From Ensifer adhaerens (GTDB lineage Bacteria; Pseudomonadota; Alphaproteobacteria; Rhizobiales; Rhizobiaceae): a stretch of 64,000 nucleotides of DNA. The DNA lies in assembly GCF_002940685.1 (NCBI RefSeq), contig NZ_PNFP01000001.1, positions 434,001-498,000 of the forward strand, read 5' to 3'. The translations under genes were made by a program, and so were the position numbers. Of the stretch, positions 35,027 through 44,618 are shown piece by piece. Each line of letters opens with the position of its first letter. The first letter of the stretch is position 1. The notes beneath the pieces are model-generated. The model searched no databases. It was given only the letters and a program-made list of their open reading frames with translations, and was not told the DNA's origin.

Positions 35027-36226
35027 ATGACTGCAACCACGCCGCTTTACGATACCTACATGCGCGCGCCGTTGCGTTTCGAGCGAGGAGAGGGCGTCTG
35101 GTTGATCGCCGAGGACGGCACGCGCTATCTCGACTTCGGCGCCGGCGTTGCCGTGAATTCGCTCGGCCACGGGCATCCGCACCTCGTCGAGGCGCTGAAG
35201 GCACAGGCAGACAAGGTCTGGCACCTGTCCAACATCTATGAAATCCCGGGCCAGGAAAGCCTCGGCCGGCGGCTGACGGCGGTGACCTTTGCCGACAAGG
35301 TGTTCTTCACCAATTCCGGCGCAGAGGCGCTGGAGTGCGCGATCAAGACGGCACGGCGTTATCACTTCGCCAAGGGCCATCCGGAGAAGTTCCACGTCAT
35401 CACCTTCGAGGGCGCGTTCCATGGCCGCACGATCGCGACCGTCGCAGCCGGCGGTCAGCAGAAGTACATCGAAGGCTTCGGGCCGAAGGCTCCGGGTTTC
35501 TACCAGGCGCCGTTCGGCGACATCGCCGCCGTCAAGAACGCCATTACGGAAGAAACGGCAGCGATCCTGATCGAGCCGATCCAGGGCGAGAGCGGCATCC
35601 GCCCGGCGACCAAGGAGTTCATGCAGGAACTGCGCGCGCTCTGCGACGAGTTCGGCCTGCTTCTGATCCTGGACGAGGTTCAGACGGGCGTCGGCCGCAC
35701 CGGCAAGCTGTTTGCCTATGAATGGGCGGACATCCGGCCGGATATCATGGCGGTCGCCAAGGGCATCGGCGGCGGCTTCCCGTTCGGCGCCTGCCTCGCG
35801 ACGGAAGAGGCCGCATCTGGTATGGTGGCGGGCACGCACGGCTCCACATACGGCGGCAATCCGCTGGCGATGGCCGTCGGCAATGCGGTGCTGGACGTCG
35901 TACTGGCAGATGGGTTCCTGACGCATGTGCGCGATGTCGCGCTCGTCTTCCGCCAGGGCCTCGCGTCGCTCAAGGACCGCTTCCCCGATGTCATCGAGGA
36001 GATCCGCGGCGACGGCTTGATGCTGGGGATCAAGGTGAAGGGTCCTTCGGCCGATCTTCTGAAGGAAATCCGCGCGGAAAAGCTCCTGGCCGTGCCGGCC
36101 GGCGAGAACGTGCTGCGCCTGCTGCCGCCCTTGACGATAACGGCGGAGGAAGCCCGCGAGGGCCTTGCACGCATCGAGCGCGCCGCCGAGGCGGTCAGGA
36201 AGGCGAGCGGCAACGCCGCCGCCTGA
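35027..36226 (+). CDS. argD: Acetylornithine aminotransferase
   Basis: A PLP-dependent class III aminotransferase for arginine (and often lysine) synthesis, 399 residues, cytoplasmic. Family stretches are [65 protein letters not shown] and the PLP lysine in [15 protein letters not shown], with [15 protein letters not shown] downstream. GAAGGAGAGCCTCGC precedes the ATG. argF follows after 103 bases on the same strand, consistent with a two-gene arginine unit. Confidence 0.95.
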   Translation: MTATTPLYDTYMRAPLRFERGEGVWLIAEDGTRYLDFGAGVAVNSLGHGHPHLVEALKAQADKVWHLSNIYEIPGQESLGRRLTAVTFADKVFFTNSGAEALECAIKTARRYHFAKGHPEKFHVITFEGAFHGRTIATVAAGGQQKYIEGFGPKAPGFYQAPFGDIAAVKNAITEETAAILIEPIQGESGIRPATKEFMQELRALCDEFGLLLILDEVQTGVGRTGKLFAYEWADIRPDIMAVAKGIGGGFPFGACLATEEAASGMVAGTHGSTYGGNPLAMAVGNAVLDVVLADGFLTHVRDVALVFRQGLASLKDRFPDVIEEIRGDGLMLGIKVKGPSADLLKEIRAEKLLAVPAGENVLRLLPPLTITAEEAREGLARIERAAEAVRKASGNAAA

Positions 36227-36329
36227 CGGTCAGGCCTTAAAGCCGACCCAGGCGTTAGAATGACCTTCGTGCTGGCGCGTGATTGCGTGCCGCACCGGGG
36301 ATCGATTTTTCAGACAGGAACCGAGTACG

Positions 36330-37247
<918 letters not shown>

Positions 37248-37488
37248 GCTGCCGTCGGGCGGGCTCTTGACATTGCCGGTCGGCGACACGATCTAGGCCG
37301 CATGCGGGGCGCGCTCCTGAGACCAGTGCAGCGCCAACCGTCATCGGCGGTGTGCGGCGCAATGGGCGAACGGCACATGCCTGGTGGACAATCCGTTCAT
37401 CGCGGGATCAATTAAGGCAGCGGGCAGGTTTGCGCGGGGAGAGAGATGTTCCGCGCGCAGTCTGGTTGGCTGAGGCAAGGAGCAAGAT

Positions 37489-38478
37489 ATGACCGACATG
37501 ACGCCAGGGCTGGGTGAGTTCGACTTCGCCGGTGACGATCACGTCGTGCCTTTCCAGGTGGAAGGTCTCGACGTGCGCGGCCGCGCCGTGCAGCTCGGCC
37601 CGATGCTGGACGCAATTCTCGAGCGCCACAACTACCCGCTTCCGGTCGCGCGCCTGGTTGCCGAAACCGTCGTGCTCACGGTTCTGCTCGGCACGTCGCT
37701 GAAATTCGAAGGCAAGCTGATCGTCCAGACGCAGGGCGATGGCCCGGTTGATCTGGTGGTTGCCGATTTCTCGACGCCGGATCGCGTGCGCGCCTATGCC
37801 CGCTACGATCAGGACGCGTTGGCGGCCGCCGAAAAGGACGGCCGGACGCTTTCGCACGAGCTGCTCGGCAAGGGCGTGCTCGCCTTCACCATCGACCAGG
37901 GCGCTCACACCCAGCGTTACCAGGGTATCGTGGCGCTCGACGGCGCGACGCTCGAAGACATCGCCGGCGTCTATTTCCGCCAGTCGGAGCAGATCCCGAC
38001 CAAGGTGCGCCTTGGTGTGGCCGAGCTTCTGGATCGCGATGAAAACGGCAAGCCGCGCCACCGCTGGCGTGCCGGCGGCATGGTCGCGCAGTTCCTGCCG
38101 GAAGCGCCGGAGCGCATGCGCCAGCCGGACCTTTCCGGCGGTGACGGCGACGATGGAGAAAACGCGTTCGAGGACGACGATCTCTGGGCCGAAGCCAAGG
38201 TGATGGTCGAGACGATCGACATGGACGAGCTGACGGATCCGATGGTCGGGACCGAGCGGTTGCTCTATCGCCTGTTCCACGAGCGCGGCGTTCGCGTCTA
38301 TGAGCCGCAAGCGGTTTATGACCGTTGCAGCTGCTCGCGCGAGAAGCTTCGCTCGGTGCTGTCCAACCTGAACACGGAGGACCTCGAAAGCACCATCGAA
38401 GACGGCGCCGTGCAGGTCACGTGCGAGTTCTGCTCGACGACCTACCGCTTCGAGGCAAGCGAGGTGCGCCCGCAGTAG
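37489..38478 (+). CDS. hslO: Redox-regulated holdase chaperone Hsp33
   Basis: A cytoplasmic chaperone activated by oxidation and heat. The 329-residue protein has the folded N-terminal domain (VVPFQVEGLDVRGRAVQLGP at the start) and the redox switch at the C-terminus: CSCSREKL followed by a linker of about 29 residues and CEFC, giving the four zinc-binding cysteines. An acidic insert of about 15 residues (GDGDDGENAFEDDD) lies mid-protein. AAGGAGCAAGAT precedes the ATG. The gene is 241 bases after argF, and a terminator follows. Confidence 0.95.
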   Translation: MTDMTPGLGEFDFAGDDHVVPFQVEGLDVRGRAVQLGPMLDAILERHNYPLPVARLVAETVVLTVLLGTSLKFEGKLIVQTQGDGPVDLVVADFSTPDRVRAYARYDQDALAAAEKDGRTLSHELLGKGVLAFTIDQGAHTQRYQGIVALDGATLEDIAGVYFRQSEQIPTKVRLGVAELLDRDENGKPRHRWRAGGMVAQFLPEAPERMRQPDLSGGDGDDGENAFEDDDLWAEAKVMVETIDMDELTDPMVGTERLLYRLFHERGVRVYEPQAVYDRCSCSREKLRSVLSNLNTEDLESTIEDGAVQVTCEFCSTTYRFEASEVRPQ

Positions 38479-38545
38479 AACGTGTGGCGGCGTGGCTCGA
38501 TCTTGGATCAGTCGACCAGGTTTGCAGGTGATACAACACAACGAG

Positions 38546-38583
38546 ACGGGAAGTGTGCGATCAACCCGCGCGCTTCCCGTTTT
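38546..38583 (+). terminator. Intrinsic terminator after hslO
   Basis: ACGGGAAG (38546-38553) pairs with CTTCCCGT (38573-38580). The stem continues inward with GU pairs to a total of about 13 bp and a 9-base loop. TTTCGTTT follows. It lies between the convergent genes hslO and apaG. Confidence 0.8.
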
Positions 38584-38631
38584 CGTTTGGACCAAGGGAG
38601 GATCCGGTTTGCAGATTTCGCAGCGGCGCCC

Positions 38632-39024
38632 CTAGTTGAGCGTGCGCACCAGGCCGGGTGAATCGAGCGAAAAGGCCGGAATGGCGACGTTGAAGGTCTC
38701 GCCGCCCTCGGCTTCCATGCTGTAGTGGCCGAACATGACGCCCGACGGCGTATCCAGCGGGCACCCGGAGGAATATTCGTAGGTATCGCCGGGATTGAGC
38801 AGCGGTTGCTCGCCGATGACGCCCGGACCGCTGACTTCGTCGACCTGTCCATTCTCGTCGGTAATGTGCCAGTAGCGGGTCATCAGCCGGACGGCCGCAT
38901 CCGAATGGTTCGAGATGACAATGCGGTAGCCCCAGACATAGCGGCCATCATCCGGATCCGACTGCTCTTCGAGATAGTACGGCTCCACCGTAACTTCTAT
39001 GTCGCGGGTCAAAGCGCGATACAT
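38632..39024 (-). CDS. apaG: ApaG domain protein
   Basis: A small immunoglobulin-like (FnIII-type) protein, 130 residues; the family is linked to Co2+ resistance/Mg2+ homeostasis in enterobacteria but has no agreed biochemical role. The family signature is clear: [60 protein letters not shown] and [11 protein letters not shown]. The ATG at 39024 ([11 protein letters not shown]) is chosen because AAGGTG lies 6 bases before it. metZ ends 228 bases upstream on the same strand. Confidence 0.93.
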   Translation of the reverse strand: MYRALTRDIEVTVEPYYLEEQSDPDDGRYVWGYRIVISNHSDAAVRLMTRYWHITDENGQVDEVSGPGVIGEQPLLNPGDTYEYSSGCPLDTPSGVMFGHYSMEAEGGETFNVAIPAFSLDSPGLVRTLN

Positions 39025-39252
39025 GGGCATCACCTTGCTTCAGGTCTTTCAGGGTATTCTACAGCAAGATGGTTTCGTCAAGAATAACGGCAAGATTGTG
39101 CGGTCCCAACATGGGACGGGTGGCCATCTTGGTGTGTTTGGACGGGTGAAATGCGCGTGGCGGATCGGCCCTGCGCCGCTGGCGAGCCTTGCGGTGATCG
39201 CCAGCAAACATTGGTGGCCGCCGTTCGTCACGGCGGCCGTGTCTTCGTAACC

Positions 39253-40437
39253 TCAGGCCTTCACGGCCTTCAGGGCGCGCGCGAAATCCTCGACGACATC
39301 GTCGCTGTCCTCGATGCCGGCGGAGAAGCGCACGGTGCCGGCGGAAATGCCGAGCTCTTCGCGTGCCTCGTCGGTCAGGTTCTTGTGCGTGGTCGTGGCC
39401 GGATGGGTGATCAGGCTCTTGCTGTCGCCGAGATTGTTGGAGATGCGCACGATCTCCAGCGCGTTCTGCAGCGCGAAGGCCGCATCTTTGCCGCCCTTCA
39501 GTTCGAAGGCGACGAGGGTGGAGCCGCCGGTCATCTGCTTGGCGATGATGTCGGCCTGCGGATGATCCTTGCGGCCGGGATAGATGACCTTGGCCACCTG
39601 CGGCTGTTCCGCCAGGAAATCGGCGACGCGGCGGGCGGTTTCCGTCTGCTGCTTGACGCGCAACGGCAGGGTCTCGATCCCCTTCAGCAGCGTCCAGGCA
39701 TTGAACGGCGACATGGCCGGGCCGGTGTGGCGGAAGTAGTCGTGCAGGTTCTCGTTGATCCATTCCTTGTCGGAAAGCACGACGCCGCCTAGGCACCGGC
39801 CCTGGCCGTCGATATGCTTTGTCGCGGAATAGACGACGATATGGGCGCCGAGCTCCAGCGGCTTCTGGAAGAGCGGCGTCGCAAAGACGTTGTCGACGAC
39901 GACCTTGGCGCCGATCTGGTTGGCGAGCTTGGCGACGCCGGCAATGTCGATGACTTCGAGCGTCGGGTTGGTCGGGCTTTCGAGAAAGAAGACCTTGGTG
40001 TTCTTCTGGATCGCCTTTTCCCAGTTCTTAAGGTCGCGGCCGTCGACGAGCGTGCACTCGATGCCGTATTTCGGCGCCAGCGTCTCGACGACCCAGCGGC
40101 AGGAGCCGAAGAGGGCGCGGGCGGCAACGATGTGGTCGCCGGCCTTCAGCTGGCAGAGGATCGCCGCGGAAACGGCGGCCATGCCCGAGGCCGTGGCGCG
40201 TGCGTCCTCCGCACCTTCCAGCATGCACATGCGCTTCTCGAACATGTCGTTGGTCGGGCTGCCGTAGCGTGCGTAGATGAAGCCGTCGGTTTCGCCCTTG
40301 AAGCGCGCTTCGGCCGCTTCCGATGTCTCGTAGACAAAGCCCTGGGTGAGGAAGATCGCCTCGGAGGTCTCGCCGTGTTGGGAGCGGGTGGTTCCGCCAT
40401 GGACCAGTTGCGTTGCCGGGCGCCAGTTTTTGCTCAT
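39253..40437 (-). CDS. metZ: O-succinylhomoserine sulfhydrylase
   Basis: A PLP enzyme of the Cys/Met metabolism family that makes homocysteine from O-succinylhomoserine and sulfide. The 394-residue protein has the family parts IYARYGSPTNDMFEKRM, ASGMAAVSAAIL, FLESPTNPTLEVIDI and the PLP lysine in YSATKHIDGQGR. The final third (SLITHPATTTHKNLTDEARE) is also characteristic. The SAM-II riboswitch and an intrinsic terminator directly upstream support a role in methionine synthesis. The gene is divergent from dcd. Confidence 0.95.
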   Translation of the reverse strand: MSKNWRPATQLVHGGTTRSQHGETSEAIFLTQGFVYETSEAAEARFKGETDGFIYARYGSPTNDMFEKRMCMLEGAEDARATASGMAAVSAAILCQLKAGDHIVAARALFGSCRWVVETLAPKYGIECTLVDGRDLKNWEKAIQKNTKVFFLESPTNPTLEVIDIAGVAKLANQIGAKVVVDNVFATPLFQKPLELGAHIVVYSATKHIDGQGRCLGGVVLSDKEWINENLHDYFRHTGPAMSPFNAWTLLKGIETLPLRVKQQTETARRVADFLAEQPQVAKVIYPGRKDHPQADIIAKQMTGGSTLVAFELKGGKDAAFALQNALEIVRISNNLGDSKSLITHPATTTHKNLTDEAREELGISAGTVRFSAGIEDSDDVVEDFARALKAVKA

Positions 40438-40460
40438 GTGACGGTCACTTTCAAAAACAA

Positions 40461-40488
40461 AAAAACCGGCCGCGTGAAGGGCCGGTTT
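40461..40488 (-). terminator. Attenuator terminator in the metZ leader
   Basis: On the minus strand AAACCGGCC (40488-40480) and GGCCGGTTT (40471-40463) pair around the loop CTTCACGC, and TTTTTTTG-TTTTT follows, ending about 15 bases before the metZ ATG. An alternative partner for the first arm, GGCCGGG, lies at 40493-40499, directly at the 3' end of the riboswitch, so terminator and antiterminator are mutually exclusive. Confidence 0.85.
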
Positions 40489-40498
40489 GACACCCGGC

Positions 40499-40553
40499 CT
40501 TTTTAGCTACTTGTTTAACGTGGCTGCAAGCCGACCGGCCAAATCACCACGGG
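40499..40553 (-). ncRNA. SAM-II riboswitch (metA motif)
   Basis: The minus strand reads CCCGTGGTGATTTGG, then CCGGTCGGCTTGCAGCCACG, then TTAAACAAGTAGCTAAAAAG, which is the conserved SAM-II consensus almost base for base. Stem P1 is CGTGG/CCACG and the pseudoknot pairs CTTG with CAAG. SAM-II is known upstream of metA and metZ in Rhizobiales. It lies 61 bases before the metZ start and should lower metZ expression when S-adenosylmethionine is abundant. Confidence 0.95.
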
Positions 40554-40634
40554 ATAAAGCTTCAATACTGCCAGGGTGCGCTTGCGTCAATTCCCGGAGT
40601 TTGGTTTTGTCTCGCAACTGAAAAGAGGACTGCA

Positions 40635-41732
40635 ATGGGCCGCAATACCGGGATTTTGGCCGATCGCGCGATCGCCGCGCTGTTCGAATCGGGACGCCTG
40701 AAGAGCGAGAAGCCGCTGGATGACGATCAGATCCAGCCGGCAAGCCTGGACCTGCGCCTCGGCGCCAAGGCCTTCCGGGTCCGCGCGAGCTTCATGCCGG
40801 GTCCGTCCCACCTTGTTGCCGACAAGCTCGACCGGCTGAAGCTGCACGTGGTCGACCTGACCGATGGTGCGGTGCTGGAAACCGGCTGTGTCTACATCGT
40901 GCCGCTGATGGAGAGCCTGGCGCTGCCCGAGGGCATGTCGGCCTCGGCCAACCCGAAGAGCTCGACCGGCCGCCTCGACATCTTCACCCGCGTCATCACC
41001 GACCGGGCCCAGGAATTCGACAAGATCCCGGCCGGCTACAGCGGTCCGCTCTATCTCGAAATCAGCCCGCGCACCTTCCCGATCGTCGTGCGCCGCGGCT
41101 CGCGCCTGTCGCAGATCCGCTTCCGCATGGGCCACTCGATCCTGTCGGAGCAGCAACTGCAGGCGCTGCACGAGAGCGACGTGCTGGTGGCAAGCGACAA
41201 GCCCAATGTCAGCGGCGGCGGCATCGCGCTGTCGATCGACCTCAAGGGCACCGGGCCCGAGGGCCTGATCGGCTATCGCGGCAAGCATCACACCGCCGTC
41301 ATCGACGTCGACAAGAAGGCGCAGCATGCGATCTTCGACTTCTGGGAGCCGCTCTACAGCCGTGGCCGCGACGAGCTGATCCTCGATCCGGACGAGTTCT
41401 ACATCCTGGTGTCACGCGAGGCGGTGCATGTGCCGCCGCTCTTTGCCGCCGAGATGACGCCGTTCGATCCGCTGGTCGGCGAATTCCGCGTGCATTATGC
41501 CGGCTTCTTCGATCCGGGCTTCGGCCATGCGTCTGCTGGCGGCACGGGCAGTCGTGCGGTGCTGGAAGTGCGCAGCCATGAGGTGCCGTTCATCCTCGAA
41601 CACGGCCAGATCGTCGGCCGCCTGATCTACGAACACATGCTGGAACGCCCTGATGGTCTCTATGGTCTCGGCGTCGGCTCGAATTACCAGGCGCAGGGCC
41701 TGAAACTCTCGAAGCATTTCCGCGCCGAGTAG
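40635..41732 (+). CDS. dcd: 2'-Deoxycytidine 5'-triphosphate deaminase, double-length form
   Basis: Deaminates dCTP to dUTP for thymidylate synthesis. At 365 residues it is about twice the E. coli Dcd length and appears to hold two dUTPase-like folds, a form found in alphaproteobacteria. The N-terminal module shows IQPASLDLRLGAKAF, the active-site SANPKSSTGRLDIFTRVITD, and GYSGPLYLEISPRTFPIVVR with RRGSRLSQIRF. The second module (about residue 190 on) includes HAIFDFWEPLYSRGRDELIL and VGRLIYEHMLERPDGLYG. AAAAGAGGACTGCA precedes the ATG. It is divergent from metZ and its promoter must lie in 40554-40634. Confidence 0.9.
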   Translation: MGRNTGILADRAIAALFESGRLKSEKPLDDDQIQPASLDLRLGAKAFRVRASFMPGPSHLVADKLDRLKLHVVDLTDGAVLETGCVYIVPLMESLALPEGMSASANPKSSTGRLDIFTRVITDRAQEFDKIPAGYSGPLYLEISPRTFPIVVRRGSRLSQIRFRMGHSILSEQQLQALHESDVLVASDKPNVSGGGIALSIDLKGTGPEGLIGYRGKHHTAVIDVDKKAQHAIFDFWEPLYSRGRDELILDPDEFYILVSREAVHVPPLFAAEMTPFDPLVGEFRVHYAGFFDPGFGHASAGGTGSRAVLEVRSHEVPFILEHGQIVGRLIYEHMLERPDGLYGLGVGSNYQAQGLKLSKHFRAE

Positions 41733-41745
41733 GGGATTTCGCAGC

Positions 41746-41773
41746 GACCCTCGCGCGATCCCGCGCAAGGGTC
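41746..41773. terminator. Hairpin after dcd, possible terminator
   Basis: GACCCT pairs with AGGGTC, then one mismatch and GCGC/GCGC, around a 6-base loop; only CTTGAC follows, so the T-run is missing. It separates dcd from tRNA-Gly. Confidence 0.5.
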
Positions 41774-41813
41774 CTTGACAGATCGCCCCGGTTCGGGAAA
41801 TTTCGCAGGCACC

Positions 41814-41888
41814 GCGGGTGTAGTTCAGCGGTAGAACGCCAGCTTCCCAAGCTGGATGTCGTCGGTTCGATCCCGATCACCCGCTCCA
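41814..41888 (+). tRNA. tRNA-Gly (anticodon CCC)
   Basis: A complete cloverleaf of 75 bases with encoded CCA. The acceptor GCGGGTG pairs with CACCCGC, the D-arm is TAGTTCAGCGGTAGAA, the anticodon stem-loop is CCAGC-TTCCCAA-GCTGG, and the T-loop is GGTTCGATCCC. No integrase or direct repeat of its 3' end is visible nearby. Confidence 0.95.
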
Positions 41889-42029
41889 TTCCTTCCTGAC
41901 CAAGCCGTTGCCTCCGTGTCGCAAGGCCTATGGCCAGTTGCGATGCGGGCGGTTAACTTGGAACGCGATGAATCATCCCGCGGTTCTAAGGGCCGCATCT
42001 GACACACGAGACGTGCCGGCCCGCTGCCC

Positions 42030-42863
42030 ATGAGACTTTTTTCCCTGTTTGCCCTTTGCGCATCCTTGATCGCGACGCCGCTTGCGGCCGCGGCTGAGGA
42101 CCTGCCCACCCTCTTTGATGCGCGTGAACGCATCGCCAAGCCCGATCTGACCGGGCTTGCACGCCTGCGCTTCCTGACGACGGTGGACTTTCCGCCGTTC
42201 AACTTCATCGACCAGTCCGGCAAGCTTTCGGGCTTCCACGTCGATCTCGTACGCGAGATCTGCCGCGAGCTCGACATCGAAGCCAAGTGCCAGATCCAGG
42301 CGGTGACCTATGCGGAACTGCTGCCGGCGCTGGAAGAGGGGCAGGGCGAGGCGGTCGCCGCCGGCATCGCCGTCGGGCCGGAGCTGCGCCAGCGCTTCGG
42401 CTTTTCGCGCGCCTTCATGCGGCTCCCGGCGCGTTTCGCCGTCAACAGCAAGGCGGCCGGCGCCGTCACCGCGCCGAAGGATCTTAAGGGAAAGCCGGTC
42501 GGCGTCGTCGCCGGCACCACGCATGAGGCGATGTTCAAGGCGTTTTTCCCGAAGATCGAAGCCAAGGTCTTTCCGGATCGCGACGCCATGCTGGCGGCGC
42601 TCAAGAAGGGCGAGGTGCCGGCGGTCTTTTCCGACGGCATGCAGCTCTCCTTCTGGATTTCGGGCACGACCGCCGGCGGCTGCTGCGCGCTCGTCGATGG
42701 CGCCTATTTCTCGCAGCGCTTCCTCGGCGAAGGCCTGACGATCATGAACCGCAAGTCGGAGCCGGCTCTGACCCAGGCGATCGACCACGCGCTGCTGGCC
42801 CTGTCGCGCAGCGGCCGGCTGGAGGAGATCTACCTGCGCTACTTCCCGAACGGGATCTACTGA
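42030..42863 (+). CDS. Extracellular solute-binding protein, family 3
   Basis: A periplasmic binding protein of the amino-acid/polar type. The 277-residue protein has a signal peptide (MRLFSLFALCASLIATPLAAA, cleavage near AAA-ED). Domain I starts at LRFLTTVDFPPFNFIDQSGK and GFHVDLVREICRELDI, the usual family 3 signature, and ends with LEEIYLRYFPNGIY. Two adjacent cysteines (GGCCAL) lie near residue 216. No ABC permease or ATPase gene is adjacent, so it is an orphan binding protein, or it works with a transporter encoded elsewhere. Ligand unknown. Confidence 0.85.
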   Translation: MRLFSLFALCASLIATPLAAAAEDLPTLFDARERIAKPDLTGLARLRFLTTVDFPPFNFIDQSGKLSGFHVDLVREICRELDIEAKCQIQAVTYAELLPALEEGQGEAVAAGIAVGPELRQRFGFSRAFMRLPARFAVNSKAAGAVTAPKDLKGKPVGVVAGTTHEAMFKAFFPKIEAKVFPDRDAMLAALKKGEVPAVFSDGMQLSFWISGTTAGGCCALVDGAYFSQRFLGEGLTIMNRKSEPALTQAIDHALLALSRSGRLEEIYLRYFPNGIY

Positions 42864-43174
42864 GCATAGGCCCCTGGTGGGAGACTTGGAGCGAGGGGCG
42901 CGCACCTCAGTTTGGTATCTGCCCAATGCGCACTCGGTTCAGGGAATCCGCATGTCCTTCAGGCGCGCCATCGACGTACCATTATCAGGGGTGGTGTCGT
43001 CGTAAATCAGTAATCGCTATTGTTGTATTTCGTTTACAGTCCATTAATACTCTACCGGTGTATTTGGCAGGAATTGCCCTCTTTGGTAGAAATGCGATCG
43101 ACATGAACCGTTGATCCGTCGGCCTCCTCGGCAGCCCATGACAGGCGAACGAGACGCAAGAAAACGGACAGGCC
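42864..43174. other. AT-richer intergenic region
   Basis: No gene seen in about 310 bases. The 42990-43080 part is richer in A/T than its surroundings and includes TTTACAGTCC and TAATACTCT, which could be promoter elements for the orphan gene at 43175. Confidence 0.5.
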
Positions 43175-43978
43175 ATGACCGCGATCCTTCCCGCCCACGC
43201 CGCATTGACCATTCTCCAGCAAAAAACTCCGGACGCGGCCGCAAGAAAGAGCGCAACGGATGCCATTCTGGACATCGTTGGCGCAAGAACCGAAGCGCGC
43301 AACAGGACGGAAACCGTCGCCAATGCCGCGGCAAGACCAGCCGCAGTCGTAGCCGCGCCAGAGCCCAGGGGACCGAGGGCCGTTGGCGGTACCGTTTCTT
43401 CCGAAATATCCCCTGCCCATAAAAGTGCCATGACCACAGCAGCCCAGCTTGAATTCCGGCCAATAGCGGCAACAGTAGAGCATGCGGAAATCTTTGCCGG
43501 CGGCCTCGCGCGCGACATCGACGACTACAATGGCAAGTTTGAAACGAAGACGATCTGGAGCCGTGCGGAATACGAGGCCCATGTCAGAAGTGGGGAAGCC
43601 GACCGGATCGCCAAAGGCGAGGATGCGGACGCCGCCAGAAAGCAGACAGAGTTCCTTCTGAGCGATAAACTCTACGACAACTACGTAAGGCGAGCCACGT
43701 CTGACAACTACTGGCTCAACCGCAACTCAAACGATGCCGCGTACAATCTCGTAAACGGTGCGGCGCAGCGCTTCAGCCATTCCTTCGGGGTCGAAGTTCC
43801 CATCAGCTATGACGAATCCGGCCGAGCCAGGCTCGGTGCCTTTGACGTCCACTATGAGAGCGGAGCCAAGATGCTGAGCTACAATGAGGATGGTTCGATG
43901 ACGAGCTACAACCAGGATGGGACGGTACGCCTGTCGCTTGCTCGTGCACGGGACGCGCGGGATTACATTGAAGCTTGA
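43175..43978 (+). CDS. Orphan hypothetical protein
   Basis: A 267-residue protein that I cannot assign to a family. The first 80 residues are Ala/Thr/Arg-rich and probably disordered. The part from about residue 90 to 200 looks folded and charged, with IDDYNGKFETKTIWSRAEY, KQTEFLLSDKLYDNYVRRA and NYWLNRNSNDAAYNLVNGAA. The C-terminal segment has two short near-repeats, MLSYNEDGS and MTSYNQDGT. No signal peptide or membrane helix is evident. The gene is alone, with an AT-richer upstream region and weak ribosome binding site (ACAGG). This profile suggests an accessory gene, possibly acquired. Confidence 0.6.
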   Translation: MTAILPAHAALTILQQKTPDAAARKSATDAILDIVGARTEARNRTETVANAAARPAAVVAAPEPRGPRAVGGTVSSEISPAHKSAMTTAAQLEFRPIAATVEHAEIFAGGLARDIDDYNGKFETKTIWSRAEYEAHVRSGEADRIAKGEDADAARKQTEFLLSDKLYDNYVRRATSDNYWLNRNSNDAAYNLVNGAAQRFSHSFGVEVPISYDESGRARLGAFDVHYESGAKMLSYNEDGSMTSYNQDGTVRLSLARARDARDYIEA

Positions 43979-44151
43979 AGATGCAACCGACCGCTTTATC
44001 CACTTGAGTGTCGGGGGGCCTTTTGGCGCGCTCCCTCGACCGCACGGTTCCTTTAATCGCAGCCGATTGAGGGACGAAAACACATAGGAACTGGGGCGTT
44101 GTCTGCGCCCGGTCGTCAGCGTGCAGCGGGGGCACCGTGCTGCGACATGCC

Positions 44152-44562
44152 TTACCGCCGGAAACGGGCAAGCGCCCCGCGTTCGATCGCCGCACAGGTG
44201 AGCTTGTCGAGGCCGAGACGGTCGCGCAGCAATTGCAGCAGCCGGATTTCTTCGTTGCGGATGCGCTGGTCGGCGGCCGCGATCTCGACGGCAAGCGCGT
44301 AGGCCGTCTCGTGGAACTTCTCCGGCAGTGCCTCGCGCACGATCTCGAGCACGATGTCGAGCCCCTCGGGCGCCGCCAGCTGCGCCGAACATTCGTGGCC
44401 GATATGGACGAGGCTGTCCTCGTCGAAGCCGTCGAACACTGGAAGGAACTGTACCAGCCGGCCGATGCGGGCGAACTCGTCGTCGCTCATCTCGCGGTCG
44501 ACCGCCGACATCATCACCATGACATAGACGAGGGCTTCGTGGTGGCTGAGGCTTGGCAGCAT
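44152..44562 (-). CDS. TerB family (tellurite resistance-like) protein
   Basis: A 136-residue all-helical cytoplasmic protein. It has the TerB fold pattern: an N-terminal helix (HHEALVYVMVMMSAVDREMSDDEF) with the acidic D-x-E-x-x-D-x-E metal-site-like motif, and the repeat AYALAVEIAAADQRIRNEEIRLLQLL with a second acidic motif. TerB proteins are linked to tellurite and phage resistance and to metal sensing, but stand-alone members such as this have no defined role. It is the last gene of a probable three-gene unit with the SNase-like gene and the S24 regulator. Confidence 0.85.
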   Translation of the reverse strand: MLPSLSHHEALVYVMVMMSAVDREMSDDEFARIGRLVQFLPVFDGFDEDSLVHIGHECSAQLAAPEGLDIVLEIVREALPEKFHETAYALAVEIAAADQRIRNEEIRLLQLLRDRLGLDKLTCAAIERGALARFRR

Positions 44563-44618
44563 GGGGTTTTCCGGCGGTGCGATCGAAACGGCTGAGAGCT
44601 GGGTGTTATCGCGGCTGT

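Noticed and set aside
41814-41888. tRNA-Gly as the edge of a genomic island that includes the orphan gene at 43175
   Set aside because: A normal binding-protein gene lies between, there is no integrase or repeat of the tRNA end, and downstream genes look like core genes.
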